44,768 bases of DNA from BD2-11 clade cluster bacterium bin43. GTDB lineage: Bacteria > Gemmatimonadota > Gemmatimonadetes > Longimicrobiales > Gaopeijiaceae. Where the stretch lies: contig MPMR01000031.1 of NCBI GenBank assembly GCA_002238605.1, positions 1-44,768 on the forward strand. Reading direction: 5' to 3'. The notes under the pieces were generated by a model. The model was not told the origin of the DNA and did not search any database. It saw only the letters and a program-made list of their open reading frames with translations. A program made the position numbers and the translations under genes. Shown here piece by piece: positions 8,946 to 18,494 of this stretch. Position 1 is the first letter of the stretch. Each line of letters starts with the position of its first letter.

Positions 8946-9550
8946 GGCGGTAGGGGAACGGATGGTGCTGCGGACCTGAAGCGGACTGGTTCAACGGGTA
9001 GCGGAAAGGGCGCATCGGTGGCAACTTCCCTACCAGAATCCCCAAGGAAGGGAGGCACGAACGATGGCTCGCGGAGATCTTCTGGTCCGCCTGATAAAGA
9101 CCGGCACCGCCGGTGACCAGCCACCGGTAAACGCGACGGCGTCGGAACTGACAGCCGCGGAGTGGCGAGCCGAAACTGCTTCTCGTCATTCCCGGCCTCG
9201 GCCAGCAACTGATGAGGCATCCACGTCCGAATGGGTGGCACCGGAAGTCGGCCCGCCGGAGCCGCACCCCGTGTCGTTGCAGCAATCCAATTGGATCCTC
9301 CGGCCCGTGAGCACGAATGCCGAAGACCGGACCTTCGTCGGTGTCCTCTGGTCGGTGACCGACCCCTTGATGCCCGCGGCTCGGCCGCATTGCATAGCTG
9401 TGGTGTTCGGGATGCTTGTCGGTCCATTGGAACCTCGACGTGACCAAAGGTCACCCGACCTCCCCAGCACCCTACCCGTTCACGGATCATCCGGCTTCCT
9501 GCCCATCCGCTCGCGTCAGATTCCCCCACGCGCTTCGGAGGTTGTCTGCG
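8946..9550. other. Intergenic stretch upstream of the ATPase operon
   Basis: About 600 bp with open frames on both strands, none of which resembles a protein I recognise. It presumably contains the promoter of the ATPase operon and remnants of older insertions. The proteins in the alternative frames are low in hydrophobic cores and rich in Arg/Pro/Ser, as expected of shadow frames. Confidence 0.4.
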
Positions 9551-10807
9551 ATGCAGCTTAAGACATTCTGTGTTGAACGCTACAAGGGCTACGCCGAGTT
9601 GGCAGAGATGGAACTCGCTCCTCTGACCATCTTGGTTGGATCGAATAACTCGGGCAAATCGGCGTTGGCCCGGTCGATCCAGCTCTTGGCCGGCGGCCTG
9701 GTTCCCTCAGATACCGACAGCTCGGAGCCGCTCCCTTTGGAATCTGGTGGAATCCATCACGCCGAGACATTCGAGGACCTGTTGACCGGGCGGATTCCGC
9801 ATGGATCACTGAGCCTGTCGGCCCACCTAGCCGACGACGACGGCGAGGTATCCCTTTCGACTACTGTTCAGAATGTGATAGCACCGTCCCAGATGTCCGA
9901 ACGTCAGATCAGGGAATGGCGCCTGCACTGCAGCGGCGACAGCGTCGTGGCGACGAGGCAGGGGCTCCACGCGCAATCGCCATACTCGATTGCGGTACCG
10001 GGAAAACCGGAATGCTCGACGACACTCCGTTGGCAAGGCTTGATCCCAAGGCCGTTGGAAGCCCTCCCAACATTTGTTGCCGCACGAGTCAAGGGACTAA
10101 CGGCTTGGGCCGGTCGAGTTCGTCACCTCCAATGCCCACGCAACCTCCGCCCGTCTCCGTTGATCTTGGCTGACAACTCGTTTACGGCACTTGGCCCGAA
10201 TGGGCAATACGCGCCGTTAGCCTTGGCGACCGACGATCAACTGAGAAGGTCGGTGCGGCAGTGGTATCGCACGGCTTTTCAAGTGAATATCGATGTCGTC
10301 GCGCAAGGCCGCTACATTGACGTGGTTGTCGGAACACCCACTAGCTACCATGGCAAGATCCGCATTGCACAATCGGGCCAGGGACTCTCACAGGTACTCC
10401 CGGTTGTGGTGACGGCATTGACAGCTCGCAAGACAGGACCGGGTGTTGACGTTATCGAGCATCCCGAAGCCGAACTCCACCCAGCGGCACATGCTCATGT
10501 CGCCGAGCTAGTGCTCAAAAACCTTGTTGGGCCGATCCGGCCCATGGTGGTTGAGACGCACTCTGAGATATTCCTACTCCGGGCACGACGTTGGATCGCG
10601 GAGGGACGCCTGTCAGCCGACGATGTTCGTGTCTATTGGATTTACACGGAGCCGGACCGTGGATCCAATCTGCGGAAAATCCGAATACGCGCCACCGGTG
10701 AAATGGATAGTTGGCCAGAAGGAGTCTTCATCGAGGAGTACGAAGAAGTAATGGCAATCCGACGCGCTGCCCGGTCGGAGGGAAACGTCGATGCGCATCG
10801 AGATTGA
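9551..10807 (+). CDS. AAA15/OLD-like ATPase of a putative defence operon
   Basis: A 418-residue ABC-type ATPase related to the AAA15/AAA21 ATPases found in OLD, Gabija, retron and PARIS defence systems. The Walker A loop is GSNNSGKSA at about residues 30-38. An ABC-signature-like segment is SGQGLSQVLPVV. The Walker B region reads VDVIEHPEAELHP, and the H-loop is VVETHSEIF. The family normally opens with a 'xxxxFKgy' strand, here VERYKGYAELAEMELAPLTILVG, which supports the ATG at 9551 over upstream in-frame codons. It overlaps the TOPRIM-like gene by 17 bp, so the two are co-translated and likely form a sensor ATPase / nuclease effector pair. Codon use is less GC-biased than in the flanking chromosome, a sign of transfer. 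Confidence 0.8.
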   Translation: MQLKTFCVERYKGYAELAEMELAPLTILVGSNNSGKSALARSIQLLAGGLVPSDTDSSEPLPLESGGIHHAETFEDLLTGRIPHGSLSLSAHLADDDGEVSLSTTVQNVIAPSQMSERQIREWRLHCSGDSVVATRQGLHAQSPYSIAVPGKPECSTTLRWQGLIPRPLEALPTFVAARVKGLTAWAGRVRHLQCPRNLRPSPLILADNSFTALGPNGQYAPLALATDDQLRRSVRQWYRTAFQVNIDVVAQGRYIDVVVGTPTSYHGKIRIAQSGQGLSQVLPVVVTALTARKTGPGVDVIEHPEAELHPAAHAHVAELVLKNLVGPIRPMVVETHSEIFLLRARRWIAEGRLSADDVRVYWIYTEPDRGSNLRKIRIRATGEMDSWPEGVFIEEYEEVMAIRRAARSEGNVDAHRD

Positions 10808-11753
10808 CCTCAACGTAGCCAACGATTCCGATGCGCACCGATGGTTGGACCGCATCTTGGCCATGATCGAAGACGGCTGGCATGTCTGGGACACCACCCG
10901 TGGGCCGGATCCAGACGCGTTCCGGACCACCACATGGCTGACTGACCCTGGCAGGCAAGGCCAACGGGTAGACGAAATGTTGGTCGCTTCGATCCGGCAC
11001 GGGGCCTGGTCACTTGCGCCCCACGGGAGGCGCATCCGGATTACAGCTCATCCGAGAACGGAAGATGACCTGAATCCTGAAGACGCTACCCGCCTTGCCG
11101 AGGAACCTTTGGTCATCCTCGTCGAGAATCGGTTCAGCGATGGTGCATTCGTGAAACGCGTCGCTATAGAACTCGCCAATGGCCTGCGTAGCCTATGGGG
11201 TCGGCGCGGTAATCCCATTAGGTTTGATAGTGTGGGTGGCGCGGGACAGATGCTTCGGGAGATCGAGAGTCGGGTGCAGATGGTGCCGTTTCGACCGCGC
11301 TTGGTTCCCGTAATCGACAGTGACAAGAAGAGTCCCATAGGGGAGGCCAGTGCAGAGTCCAAAGCACTATATCGTCGATGTGAGCAACTGAATTTGCCCT
11401 GCTGGGTTCTAGCCAAGCGGGCGTCTGAAAACTACCTTCCGCGGATTCTCCTCGATGCACGGCCGACCTCCGGTGCCGACTACCGTCGCGTGGTGGAAGT
11501 ATGGGATGACTTGGACGATGATCAGAAGGACTTCTATGACATGAAGAAGGGATTGGCCGAGGAGCCGACCGCCGAGGAAGAGGAGCTTTTTCGGCCACTA
11601 TCGGGGGACGCTTGTAGGGTCTTATCTCGTGGATTTGGCGACAATGTGTACAAATGCTGGGATGTTTGGCGTGTCGATGCTAAGGCCGAACTCGTTCGCC
11701 GCGGACGGGGTGACCTTGAGCGTGGCATAAACCTGATTCGGACGGAAACGTAA
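10791..11753 (+). CDS. TOPRIM-like putative nuclease partner of the ATPase
   Basis: A 320-residue protein. Residues of about 105-215 look like a TOPRIM fold. The acidic residue at the end of the first strand is in LVILVENRF (Glu112). A glycine-rich turn is DSVGGAG. The DxD metal motif is VPVIDSDKK (Asp176, Asp178). It is followed by CWVLAKRASENYLPR, which resembles the 'EIENYL' segment of OLD and DUF4435 TOPRIM proteins, and by FYDMKKGL. An N-terminal ~100-residue domain is not recognised. By analogy with AriB of PARIS or the TOPRIM half of OLD nucleases it may cut nucleic acid when released or activated by the ATPase. The 17-bp overlap with the ATPase gene supports a functional pair. The assignment rests on motif reading only. 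Confidence 0.6.
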   Translation: MRIEIDLNVANDSDAHRWLDRILAMIEDGWHVWDTTRGPDPDAFRTTTWLTDPGRQGQRVDEMLVASIRHGAWSLAPHGRRIRITAHPRTEDDLNPEDATRLAEEPLVILVENRFSDGAFVKRVAIELANGLRSLWGRRGNPIRFDSVGGAGQMLREIESRVQMVPFRPRLVPVIDSDKKSPIGEASAESKALYRRCEQLNLPCWVLAKRASENYLPRILLDARPTSGADYRRVVEVWDDLDDDQKDFYDMKKGLAEEPTAEEEELFRPLSGDACRVLSRGFGDNVYKCWDVWRVDAKAELVRRGRGDLERGINLIRTET

Positions 11754-11757
11754 CGTC

Positions 11758-13419
11758 ATGGCTAACGGTACTCGATCCCGCACCGAGGTATTCTCAGAAG
11801 TTGTCTTTCTCGGTAGACTGGTGGACCGCATCGTGGAGGGGAAAATCCGTGTACCTCGGTTCCAGCGTCCTTTTGTATGGACGCAAGGCGATTTGCACGC
11901 TTTACTGGACAGCGTCTGGCGCGGTTTTCCGATCGGGTCGATCCTGGTCTGGGATACAGATAGACGTGTCGAAACTAGGGACCGCATTGGGCCGATCCAG
12001 ATCGGGGCTCCTCCGGATGGGGAGATTAGCTACGTGCTAGACGGTCAGCAGCGGTTATCTACGTTGGTGGGCACGCTACGGTTGACCGACGACGGCAACT
12101 CCACCGTGGATGGCGTGGATTGGAGTGTGTGTTGCGACCTCGAAACTCGGGAGTTTCTCCGAGTATCGTCGCATGAGATTGAGGCTCGGCATTTTCCGGT
12201 ACGAAGCTTGCTCAGCACCGCAGGATTCTTCGCTGCCTGCCGGCGCATTGAGTCGTCGACTCGTAACGTGAAGAAGGTCCGACGTTGGATCAACGAGGCC
12301 GATCGTCTCGCAGCTGCGTTCCGGAACTACCAACTTCCGCTCATCCATATCCGCGAAGCGGATCTTGACAGTGCGGTCACAGTGTTTGCCCGACTCAACC
12401 GCAAGGGTCGCAAGATGACGGCCGATCAGATGGTTTCTGCGCTGACTTACCGTGAAGGTGCGTTTGATCTTTCTGAAAAGCTAAACGAATGCAAGGAAGA
12501 GCTCTATAGACTGGGGTTTGGCAGCATTGATCGGATACTCCTCCTGAGGGCCGTCCTCGCAGCCCTTGGTCGAGATATCTACGCGAAAGACTGGGCGGAC
12601 CTTATGGTTAAGGCGGAGGTTCGGTCAAAGCTCCCGGAGAGTTTTGATGTAGCGGTGACAGGTATTTTGCGTGCACGGCGATTTCTTCATGAACTGGGCG
12701 TCACGTCCGATCGACTCCTGCCGTATGGACTCCAGCTTGTGCTGTTGGGCGAATTTTGTCGATTGTGCCCGGATCCGCCGCCGAACATTAGAAAGCTGTT
12801 GGAACGTTGGTTCTGGGTAACCTCATTCACTGGCTGGTTTGGTGGTAACAGCACCGCGCAAGTGACACGCGCGTTGCGGGAAATGCAAGACCTTGCCCGA
12901 GGCAACGTGACTAGCCTTCACGTCGTGGATTTCGAAGCACCGGCGCTGCCGTTTCCGAGTCGGTTCGATGGGCGTAGCGCCCGTGTGCGTGCATTTATGC
13001 TTTACCTTGCATCACTTCAGCCCCGCTCCCTTGAGGGTGACCAACTCAACCCAGGAGATCTGCTCTCCGCCCAAGGAACGAAGGCTATGGGATATGTATT
13101 GTCCAGCCCGTCCCAAGTGCCAGAGCATTTTAGTAGCCCCGCCAATCGAATGTTTGTGGACAGTGGCCAGATTGGCCAGACATTTACGGTGTTGGCCAGT
13201 TTAGATGATGACATGTTGACGAAGGTTTTGCCGGGTCACGACTTCCCGCCCAGTGCGCGGGAGCTGTTGCGTAACGATGATCGAGCTAATGTAATTCGAG
13301 TTCGTCTGAATGCACTGATCGCGGGCGAGAGGGCGTTCCTAGAGGAGCGGAATGTGGTGGCGCCCACGGAGCAGATGGCGGACATCATCGCTGACAGTGA
13401 TAGTACAGATGATGAGTAA
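11758..13419 (+). CDS. DUF262 (GmrSD/ParB-fold) protein
   Basis: A 553-residue protein with an N-terminal DUF262 domain. The motif VPRFQRPFVWTQGDLHALLDSV (residues 33-54) and the ParB-like DGQQRLST (residues 95-102) are diagnostic. FARLNRKGRKMTADQMVSAL matches the conserved 'LN..G..L...D' block. DUF262 domains bind nucleotides or act as nucleases in the modification-dependent GmrSD enzymes and are common in defence islands. No C-terminal DUF1524 HNH motif is seen; the remaining ~300 residues are not recognised. It starts four bases after the TOPRIM-like gene stops, so all three probably form one operon. GC content looks visibly lower than in the chromosome to the left. Confidence 0.8.
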   Translation: MANGTRSRTEVFSEVVFLGRLVDRIVEGKIRVPRFQRPFVWTQGDLHALLDSVWRGFPIGSILVWDTDRRVETRDRIGPIQIGAPPDGEISYVLDGQQRLSTLVGTLRLTDDGNSTVDGVDWSVCCDLETREFLRVSSHEIEARHFPVRSLLSTAGFFAACRRIESSTRNVKKVRRWINEADRLAAAFRNYQLPLIHIREADLDSAVTVFARLNRKGRKMTADQMVSALTYREGAFDLSEKLNECKEELYRLGFGSIDRILLLRAVLAALGRDIYAKDWADLMVKAEVRSKLPESFDVAVTGILRARRFLHELGVTSDRLLPYGLQLVLLGEFCRLCPDPPPNIRKLLERWFWVTSFTGWFGGNSTAQVTRALREMQDLARGNVTSLHVVDFEAPALPFPSRFDGRSARVRAFMLYLASLQPRSLEGDQLNPGDLLSAQGTKAMGYVLSSPSQVPEHFSSPANRMFVDSGQIGQTFTVLASLDDDMLTKVLPGHDFPPSARELLRNDDRANVIRVRLNALIAGERAFLEERNVVAPTEQMADIIADSDSTDDE

Positions 13420-14361
13420 TGGAACGACTGGGCGAAATGAAGGATGCGCAGGATCTGTTTGCATCGAGGGCGAGTCGTCGTGAAGCCGATCCGCATTCAC
13501 CCTCAACTGCTCGTCGAGGCGTTCGACGTGCGAATCTGAGCTAGCGGACTCGCGTGCCCAGCGGAGGAGATGGGGACGGAAGGGATACTGCCGAATACAT
13601 GGCAACTCTAATCGCGATTGTGGACAGACCACATGACTTGGGAGAACTTCGGATTCCAGTGATGATGCACCGGCCGAACAACAACCGGATGTCGGAACCG
13701 ACTGAGGGCGATTCATTCGGCAGAACCGCGCCATCTGAGGGTCGGAGCGGCCGCGAGGGACGTGGCGGGCGGCGGGCTGCTCTGGTGAATTCGAAGGACT
13801 CGGTAGCGGGGTGGAGCAACTCAATTAGCGCGCGGATGCGCGTAGAGAAATGGCTGTTGGCTGACTTGTGGGAGCCGCGGTGCGAACGGCTGGGGCTCGA
13901 TGCGAGCGCGGAGGACCCTCCGTTCCTTAAGCCCGCGGGTGCTCGAGTCGGCCAAGTCGGGCGGGGTTACCTGGGGCTTGAGGACCGTAACTCTGAAGCC
14001 GTCGGACGCCAGCGACCGGGGAGTATCGGCGTTCCTACGCAGGAACGGAAGTTGGGTGCTCGCCCAAATCAACCGCGTGGCGAAGCGCCATGCGTTGGAG
14101 GCGACCTCTGCGACCGTACACTGGCGAGAGCTTGTATAGCGGCGTGCCGACCCCAGTGCGCGTGGAATTCTTCGAAGAGAAAGCCTGCGGAACCCGCGTC
14201 GCGTGGAGCGACGGCGAGATCGTCGTTCGTCGCGGAGGCGCAGACGCAAACGCCGGCGGTGCGCGGCCTCGAAAACTGGCTGAGCCGTCATCACGCCGAT
14301 CTTACCGTGGACCTTGCAGCCGCCATCCCAGCAAACGGATGCAGGGCGAGAATCCGTGTCT
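13420..14361. other. Gene-poor spacer between DUF262 and patatin genes
   Basis: About 940 bp. A 292-codon plus-strand frame and a 185-codon minus-strand frame cross here, but both translate to arginine/serine/proline-rich text with no motif I recognise and no good ribosome site. I treat it as non-coding or as remnants. The promoter for the patatin-like gene probably lies at its right end. Confidence 0.4.
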
Positions 14362-15837
14362 ATGACCACCTTCGCCAAAGCTGGATTTACGGAACTTCTG
14401 CAGACCGTGGCAAGAAGGGCGGCGCCTGTTAGCGAAGCGCCGAAACGGCCTGAAGCAATTGGAGCGCGATACCTTATGACCGAAGGGCTGCGACAACGGA
14501 CTCGGAAGATTGCGATCGCTCTCTCAGGAGGAGGTCACCGAGCCTCGTTGTTCGGACTCGGCGTGCTAATCTATCTCACCGACGCGAGTCGGAACCGAGA
14601 TGTCGTTTCTATTTCTTCGGTGTCAGGTGGATCACTTACCAATGCTTACTTGGCCCAAAGGGGAGACTACTCAACCCTCACACCGGAAGAGCTGGAGAGT
14701 CGCATCGCCCGGCCCTTAGCTCGACAAGTGGCGCACCTCGGTACACTCTGGGCGTCCTGGATTACACGGGTCTACGTCGTCACGCTATTTGCTGGAATTG
14801 CGGCGTTGTTCGCGATCTGCTGGCTTCCGGTTGATTTTTTCTCGCGCACGATCTTTTTCGTTCTCGGGCTTACCGCTTGGGGCCTCCTCGCCGGCCTTCG
14901 GGGCAAGATGTGCGCCCTAGCTTTCCAGCGGACCCTCTATTCGGCGGGCAGACGCCCCAAGCTGGTTCGCGAAATCGAACGTAAGAATGTGCAGCACATC
15001 ATTTGTGCGACAGACGTGCGCGCCGGACACCATGTGTATTTCTCGGGTGATTTCGTGTGCTCCTATCGGCTCGGCTGGGGGCGTCCCGCTGATTTCCGCT
15101 TGGCCGATGCCGTACAGGCATCGGCAGCATTCCCCGGTGCGTTCCCACCACGTTGGCTACCCACCAAGCAGCACAGCTTTGCGGACGGTGCTCAGAAGAC
15201 TCCCCGGTACATGGTGTTGTCGGACGGCGGAATCTACGACAACATGGCCGAACAGTGGCCCATCGGAGTCCGTTCCCGCCAGAGACGGTGGCCGACGCAG
15301 TCCGATGCGCTCAAGGCACCCAATTCGCTAGTAGTCGTCGATGCGTCCGGACCGATGCGATGGGCGTCCGTCCGCCGATTGCGCGTGCCGGCGATTGGGG
15401 AGATCTTCGCGTTGCTCCGCGTCATCGGTGTGCTTTACGATAAGACGACAACCACACGCCGGAGCACCTTGGTGGACCGGTTTGATCGCGCGGCACGAAA
15501 GGGGCGAGGCCTCGAAGGGGCTCTTGTCATGATCAATCGTAGTCCGTATTGGACTGCGGACTACTTCAGCAAGCGAACCGAGACTTGGCCTGATCGGGCC
15601 AAGCGCGCGACCCGCGTACTCCAGGTGCTCGGCGACGAGAACCGTGAGAGGTGGGAGAAGCTCGCTGACGAGAATCTCCGCGTGAAGACCACACTCTCGC
15701 GCCTTGGAGGCCAGGTGGCCGCCGGTCTTCTCTACCACGGATACGTATCAGCAATGGCCAACTTGCACGTTATCCTTGGCTTCCCTCTGCTCCCGGTTCC
15801 GCCTGTCGACCGCTTCACGCAGATGGTCGATAGGTAA
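14362..15837 (+). CDS. Patatin-like phospholipase with membrane anchor
   Basis: A 491-residue protein. The oxyanion motif is SGGGHRAS (residues 55-62; canonical GGGxRG, here ending RA). The nucleophile elbow reads SVSGGS with Ser88. The catalytic Asp is in LSDGGIYDN. Two adjacent hydrophobic stretches between the nucleophile and Asp regions (VVTLFAGIAALFAICWL and TIFFVLGLTAWGLLAGL) form a membrane hairpin inside the catalytic domain. Patatins hydrolyse membrane phospholipids and serve as cell-killing effectors in CBASS (CapV) and other defence systems. No cyclase is next to it. It lies between the ATPase operon and the convergent ubiquitin-like operon and may be independent. The start is uncertain: ATG 14362 is preferred; ATG 14314 and 14476 are alternatives. 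Confidence 0.8.
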   Translation: MTTFAKAGFTELLQTVARRAAPVSEAPKRPEAIGARYLMTEGLRQRTRKIAIALSGGGHRASLFGLGVLIYLTDASRNRDVVSISSVSGGSLTNAYLAQRGDYSTLTPEELESRIARPLARQVAHLGTLWASWITRVYVVTLFAGIAALFAICWLPVDFFSRTIFFVLGLTAWGLLAGLRGKMCALAFQRTLYSAGRRPKLVREIERKNVQHIICATDVRAGHHVYFSGDFVCSYRLGWGRPADFRLADAVQASAAFPGAFPPRWLPTKQHSFADGAQKTPRYMVLSDGGIYDNMAEQWPIGVRSRQRRWPTQSDALKAPNSLVVVDASGPMRWASVRRLRVPAIGEIFALLRVIGVLYDKTTTTRRSTLVDRFDRAARKGRGLEGALVMINRSPYWTADYFSKRTETWPDRAKRATRVLQVLGDENRERWEKLADENLRVKTTLSRLGGQVAAGLLYHGYVSAMANLHVILGFPLLPVPPVDRFTQMVDR

Positions 15838-16178
15838 GTAGGCCAACGAGCGCGGCGGTGCTCTCGGATGTGCGCGCATCGGCGAATCTAGGATTGCCCC
15901 GCCCCCAAGTGTCTTCAAGGGCTGGGCAAACACAAGCCAACCGAGGTTCGCCCCCGCACGTCGGCCCGGCGTTGAGGCGCCAAGACATCCTCGTGTGTTG
16001 CCCTTTCGCTCCATGCGGGTTGGTGCAGATCGTCCGAGTCTGGCTGGATGTTCACGTAGCCCTTCTTCAGCGATCAACCTCATGAACCCGGGGACGCAAT
16101 CTGCACCAATGTTGGCTGCCGTGGCCGGATCCCGCACGGGTGATCGGCCTTGGAGAGGATCCCAAGTGCTCAGTGCAG
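15838..16178. other. Convergent intergenic region
   Basis: About 340 bp between the convergent patatin and E2-E1-JAB genes. I see no gene and no clear intrinsic terminator with a U tract. Both operons end here. Confidence 0.4.
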
Positions 16179-18494
16179 CTAGCCAGCGCTTAGGCCGCGC
16201 GCGACCCGGCCATCTCTTGGGGTCAGCGCCAGCGGCCTGGTCCCCTGCTCGGCGAAGATCACCTCAATTCCTATGTCGGTTGCAATCACCATCAAGGCGG
16301 GCGCTGAGTCCATCTCCATAACGGCGGCTAGCCAGTCGATCTGGCGAATATCGCGCGGACTGGGCTGACCGCTTGCGCCCGGAGGATGGGAATGCCATTC
16401 ACCAACGTAGCGCACCTGTCCCGATGTTCTTCTGCGTATCCGGTCGATGTATTCTCCTACCCCCCGCACGCCTCGCTCGAAGCCTCCAATACTCTCGATA
16501 CTATCATCAGGTGCCGCTGCCGCATGCACTAAGCAGATCGACCTCGCGGGAACATCAACTACTCCAAACAGCATGCCCCCAGTCTCAACAGGGAGTTTCT
16601 CTTTGCGCATCGCGAGTATCTGCCGTACAAAACCGGCATCCGTCGTGATCTTCCAATCATTCTTCCCAAGGTAGCGAGTTACTTGATCGGGTGGAGCTGT
16701 ATCGAGAGTCACCTCGCCGTTCGAATCAAGCGTCCACACAGCGAGAACCGCTTCTGGTTGGTCTACCGCGTCACCCAGTTTCATGGCCACCAGCCCCGCC
16801 AACACTGACACGTTTGACTGCGGGAAGCGATTGCTGATCGCCCGACAACCACCTGTGTAGGCGAATGTCTCAACCGACCGGTCCAGATGACTTTTGAGGC
16901 TCCCCGTTTCCAACACAAGACGATAATACTGTGCCTCCAAGTCGCGTAATGTGAGGGCCCGATCGGCGGGCTCCGCCAGCAACACGGCGGCTGCGCCAGA
17001 CGGATTGAAGAACGTACTGATTCGGCGAGCTGGCCCTTCATGATCCGAGATTCTGCGGGCGGCGCCAATAGAAGCTGTCGCGTCAACAATCAGATCCGCT
17101 GCGGCCATCGCCGACGAGATCGACCTGCCGGGCTCACCACCTGCGAATAGATCATTCGGGAGAGCGCGCGCGATTGCCTCTCGCTCCGCGACCACAGCGT
17201 TGAGGTGGTCAGCAAGGACATGTGCCTTGTGGTAGCCAATTCGATCGTTATGCCCGATATGGCGGGCGAGATTGTGGGGCAGCATTCGGTCGGGGTCGAT
17301 CACCGTCCAAGTGAATCGGCCTTCTCGGGCCAAGCAGTCCGCAAGTGCGGAACCCAACGCTCCCGCGCCGATCAAGACAGCGTGCCGCGAATCCGGTTCG
17401 TCCCGGCCAGCGAGGCGAGCAGCTAGGTCATGCTCAAACTCAAGATGCACCTCCGCACACTCGATGGCCACCGGCTTCAAGGCCGAAGCGTCCGCAACCT
17501 TGGCACGGATGTGCTTGACGTATCCGACTGTTCCATCCTGCAGTTGCCTATCGTCTTTCAGTGCAATACCGAGCACGACCCCGATTTCCCCGACTGTCCG
17601 CTCGCTGACAAAGGCCCGCAAATCTGCACCGTCCTGTAGAACGTCGGGTGATGCGCGCACCGGCATTTGAACCATTACTGCAAGAAGTGAGTTGAGTAGC
17701 CACCGCGCGCCCGCATCGGTAAGCAAGTCCGAAAGGAGGCGGTTCAGGTCATCAACAAGGACAATTCCGTTCTCTCCTAGTATGGTCGACAGTTCATACA
17801 AGTTGACCGGCATGTGTCTGAGTGGCCGAACTCCTTGCGCCGGCAGTCTGTATGTCATGACACAGATTGGCAATCGTGGTCTGTCGGTGTCGTCGCAATC
17901 CTGCAACCGCTTGACTCGCAGGATGGGGCTGTGCTCATGCTCCTGTTCGGCGATCAGGACTTCCGTAGTCTCTTCATCCCATACAGACCGCTCGGTTACG
18001 AAGCTGAACTCACTGAGCAAGAAAACCGGATCGAGGGGCTGGCGGGTGTCGTGTAGCTTGCCGACCGACGCACGCTCGAACCAAGAAAGGACACGAGTGA
18101 CTAGTTCAGCCGGCGTCCATCCCAAACTGGCTTCCGCCCACGGACGGTCATCAATACAGATGGCCGCGGGATGTCCCCGGGGAACAAGCATTTGATGCTC
18201 AGTGTCTGGAAAGTCGTCACGTAGCATCACCATCAACGGCATGCTCCCCCTCCCAAAGAGCACGCCAACCCGTTCGACGCGGCGTATTGGATGGACTGGT
18301 TCCTGTGGGGAGCCCGTGCAGATATCAAGAATCACGAGTTCTCCGCCATCATTCCGGCGAAGCTCGACTACATCTGCTACTCCATCGCCGTAGCGTTCCA
18401 CAAACTTCACCAACGCCCCGGCATGCGGATTGCCGAGGCCATTCCAATCGGTGACCAACTCTGCATAGTTGGCCACCCATCTCTCCGTCCTCAA
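16179..18494 (-). CDS. E2-E1-JAB triple fusion, ubiquitin-like conjugation protein
   Basis: A 771-residue single chain with three activities of protein modification. An E2-like domain comes first (about residues 1-160). It ends with GHPAAICIDDRPW, where Cys113 is the candidate thiolester cysteine, followed by a Trp-rich helix. A helical linker of ~200 residues follows. The E1 (ThiF-fold) domain has the nucleotide loop GAGALGS (376-382), VIDPDRMLPHNLARHI, and LIVDATAS (Asp471). The C-terminal JAB/MPN+ domain has a full JAMM set: Glu637 (VETGG), His701 and His703 (EWHSHP), Ser712 and Asp715. Known relatives are Cap2 (E2-E1) plus separate Cap3 (JAB) in type II CBASS. Here all three are on one chain. 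Its start overlaps the stop of the MBL gene upstream by 4 bp (ATGA). It is the last gene of the operon. Confidence 0.85.
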   Translation of the reverse strand: MRTERWVANYAELVTDWNGLGNPHAGALVKFVERYGDGVADVVELRRNDGGELVILDICTGSPQEPVHPIRRVERVGVLFGRGSMPLMVMLRDDFPDTEHQMLVPRGHPAAICIDDRPWAEASLGWTPAELVTRVLSWFERASVGKLHDTRQPLDPVFLLSEFSFVTERSVWDEETTEVLIAEQEHEHSPILRVKRLQDCDDTDRPRLPICVMTYRLPAQGVRPLRHMPVNLYELSTILGENGIVLVDDLNRLLSDLLTDAGARWLLNSLLAVMVQMPVRASPDVLQDGADLRAFVSERTVGEIGVVLGIALKDDRQLQDGTVGYVKHIRAKVADASALKPVAIECAEVHLEFEHDLAARLAGRDEPDSRHAVLIGAGALGSALADCLAREGRFTWTVIDPDRMLPHNLARHIGHNDRIGYHKAHVLADHLNAVVAEREAIARALPNDLFAGGEPGRSISSAMAAADLIVDATASIGAARRISDHEGPARRISTFFNPSGAAAVLLAEPADRALTLRDLEAQYYRLVLETGSLKSHLDRSVETFAYTGGCRAISNRFPQSNVSVLAGLVAMKLGDAVDQPEAVLAVWTLDSNGEVTLDTAPPDQVTRYLGKNDWKITTDAGFVRQILAMRKEKLPVETGGMLFGVVDVPARSICLVHAAAAPDDSIESIGGFERGVRGVGEYIDRIRRRTSGQVRYVGEWHSHPPGASGQPSPRDIRQIDWLAAVMEMDSAPALMVIATDIGIEVIFAEQGTRPLALTPRDGRVARGLSAG

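Noticed and set aside
13554-14432. 292-codon frame between DUF262 and patatin genes
   Set aside because: No ribosome site, no motif, biased residue composition and overlap with the patatin start; not supported as a gene.
14362-18494. Type II CBASS (patatin plus E2-E1-JAB)
   Set aside because: No CD-NTase/cyclase gene is present, the genes are convergent and the JAB is fused to the E1; so CBASS cannot be claimed.
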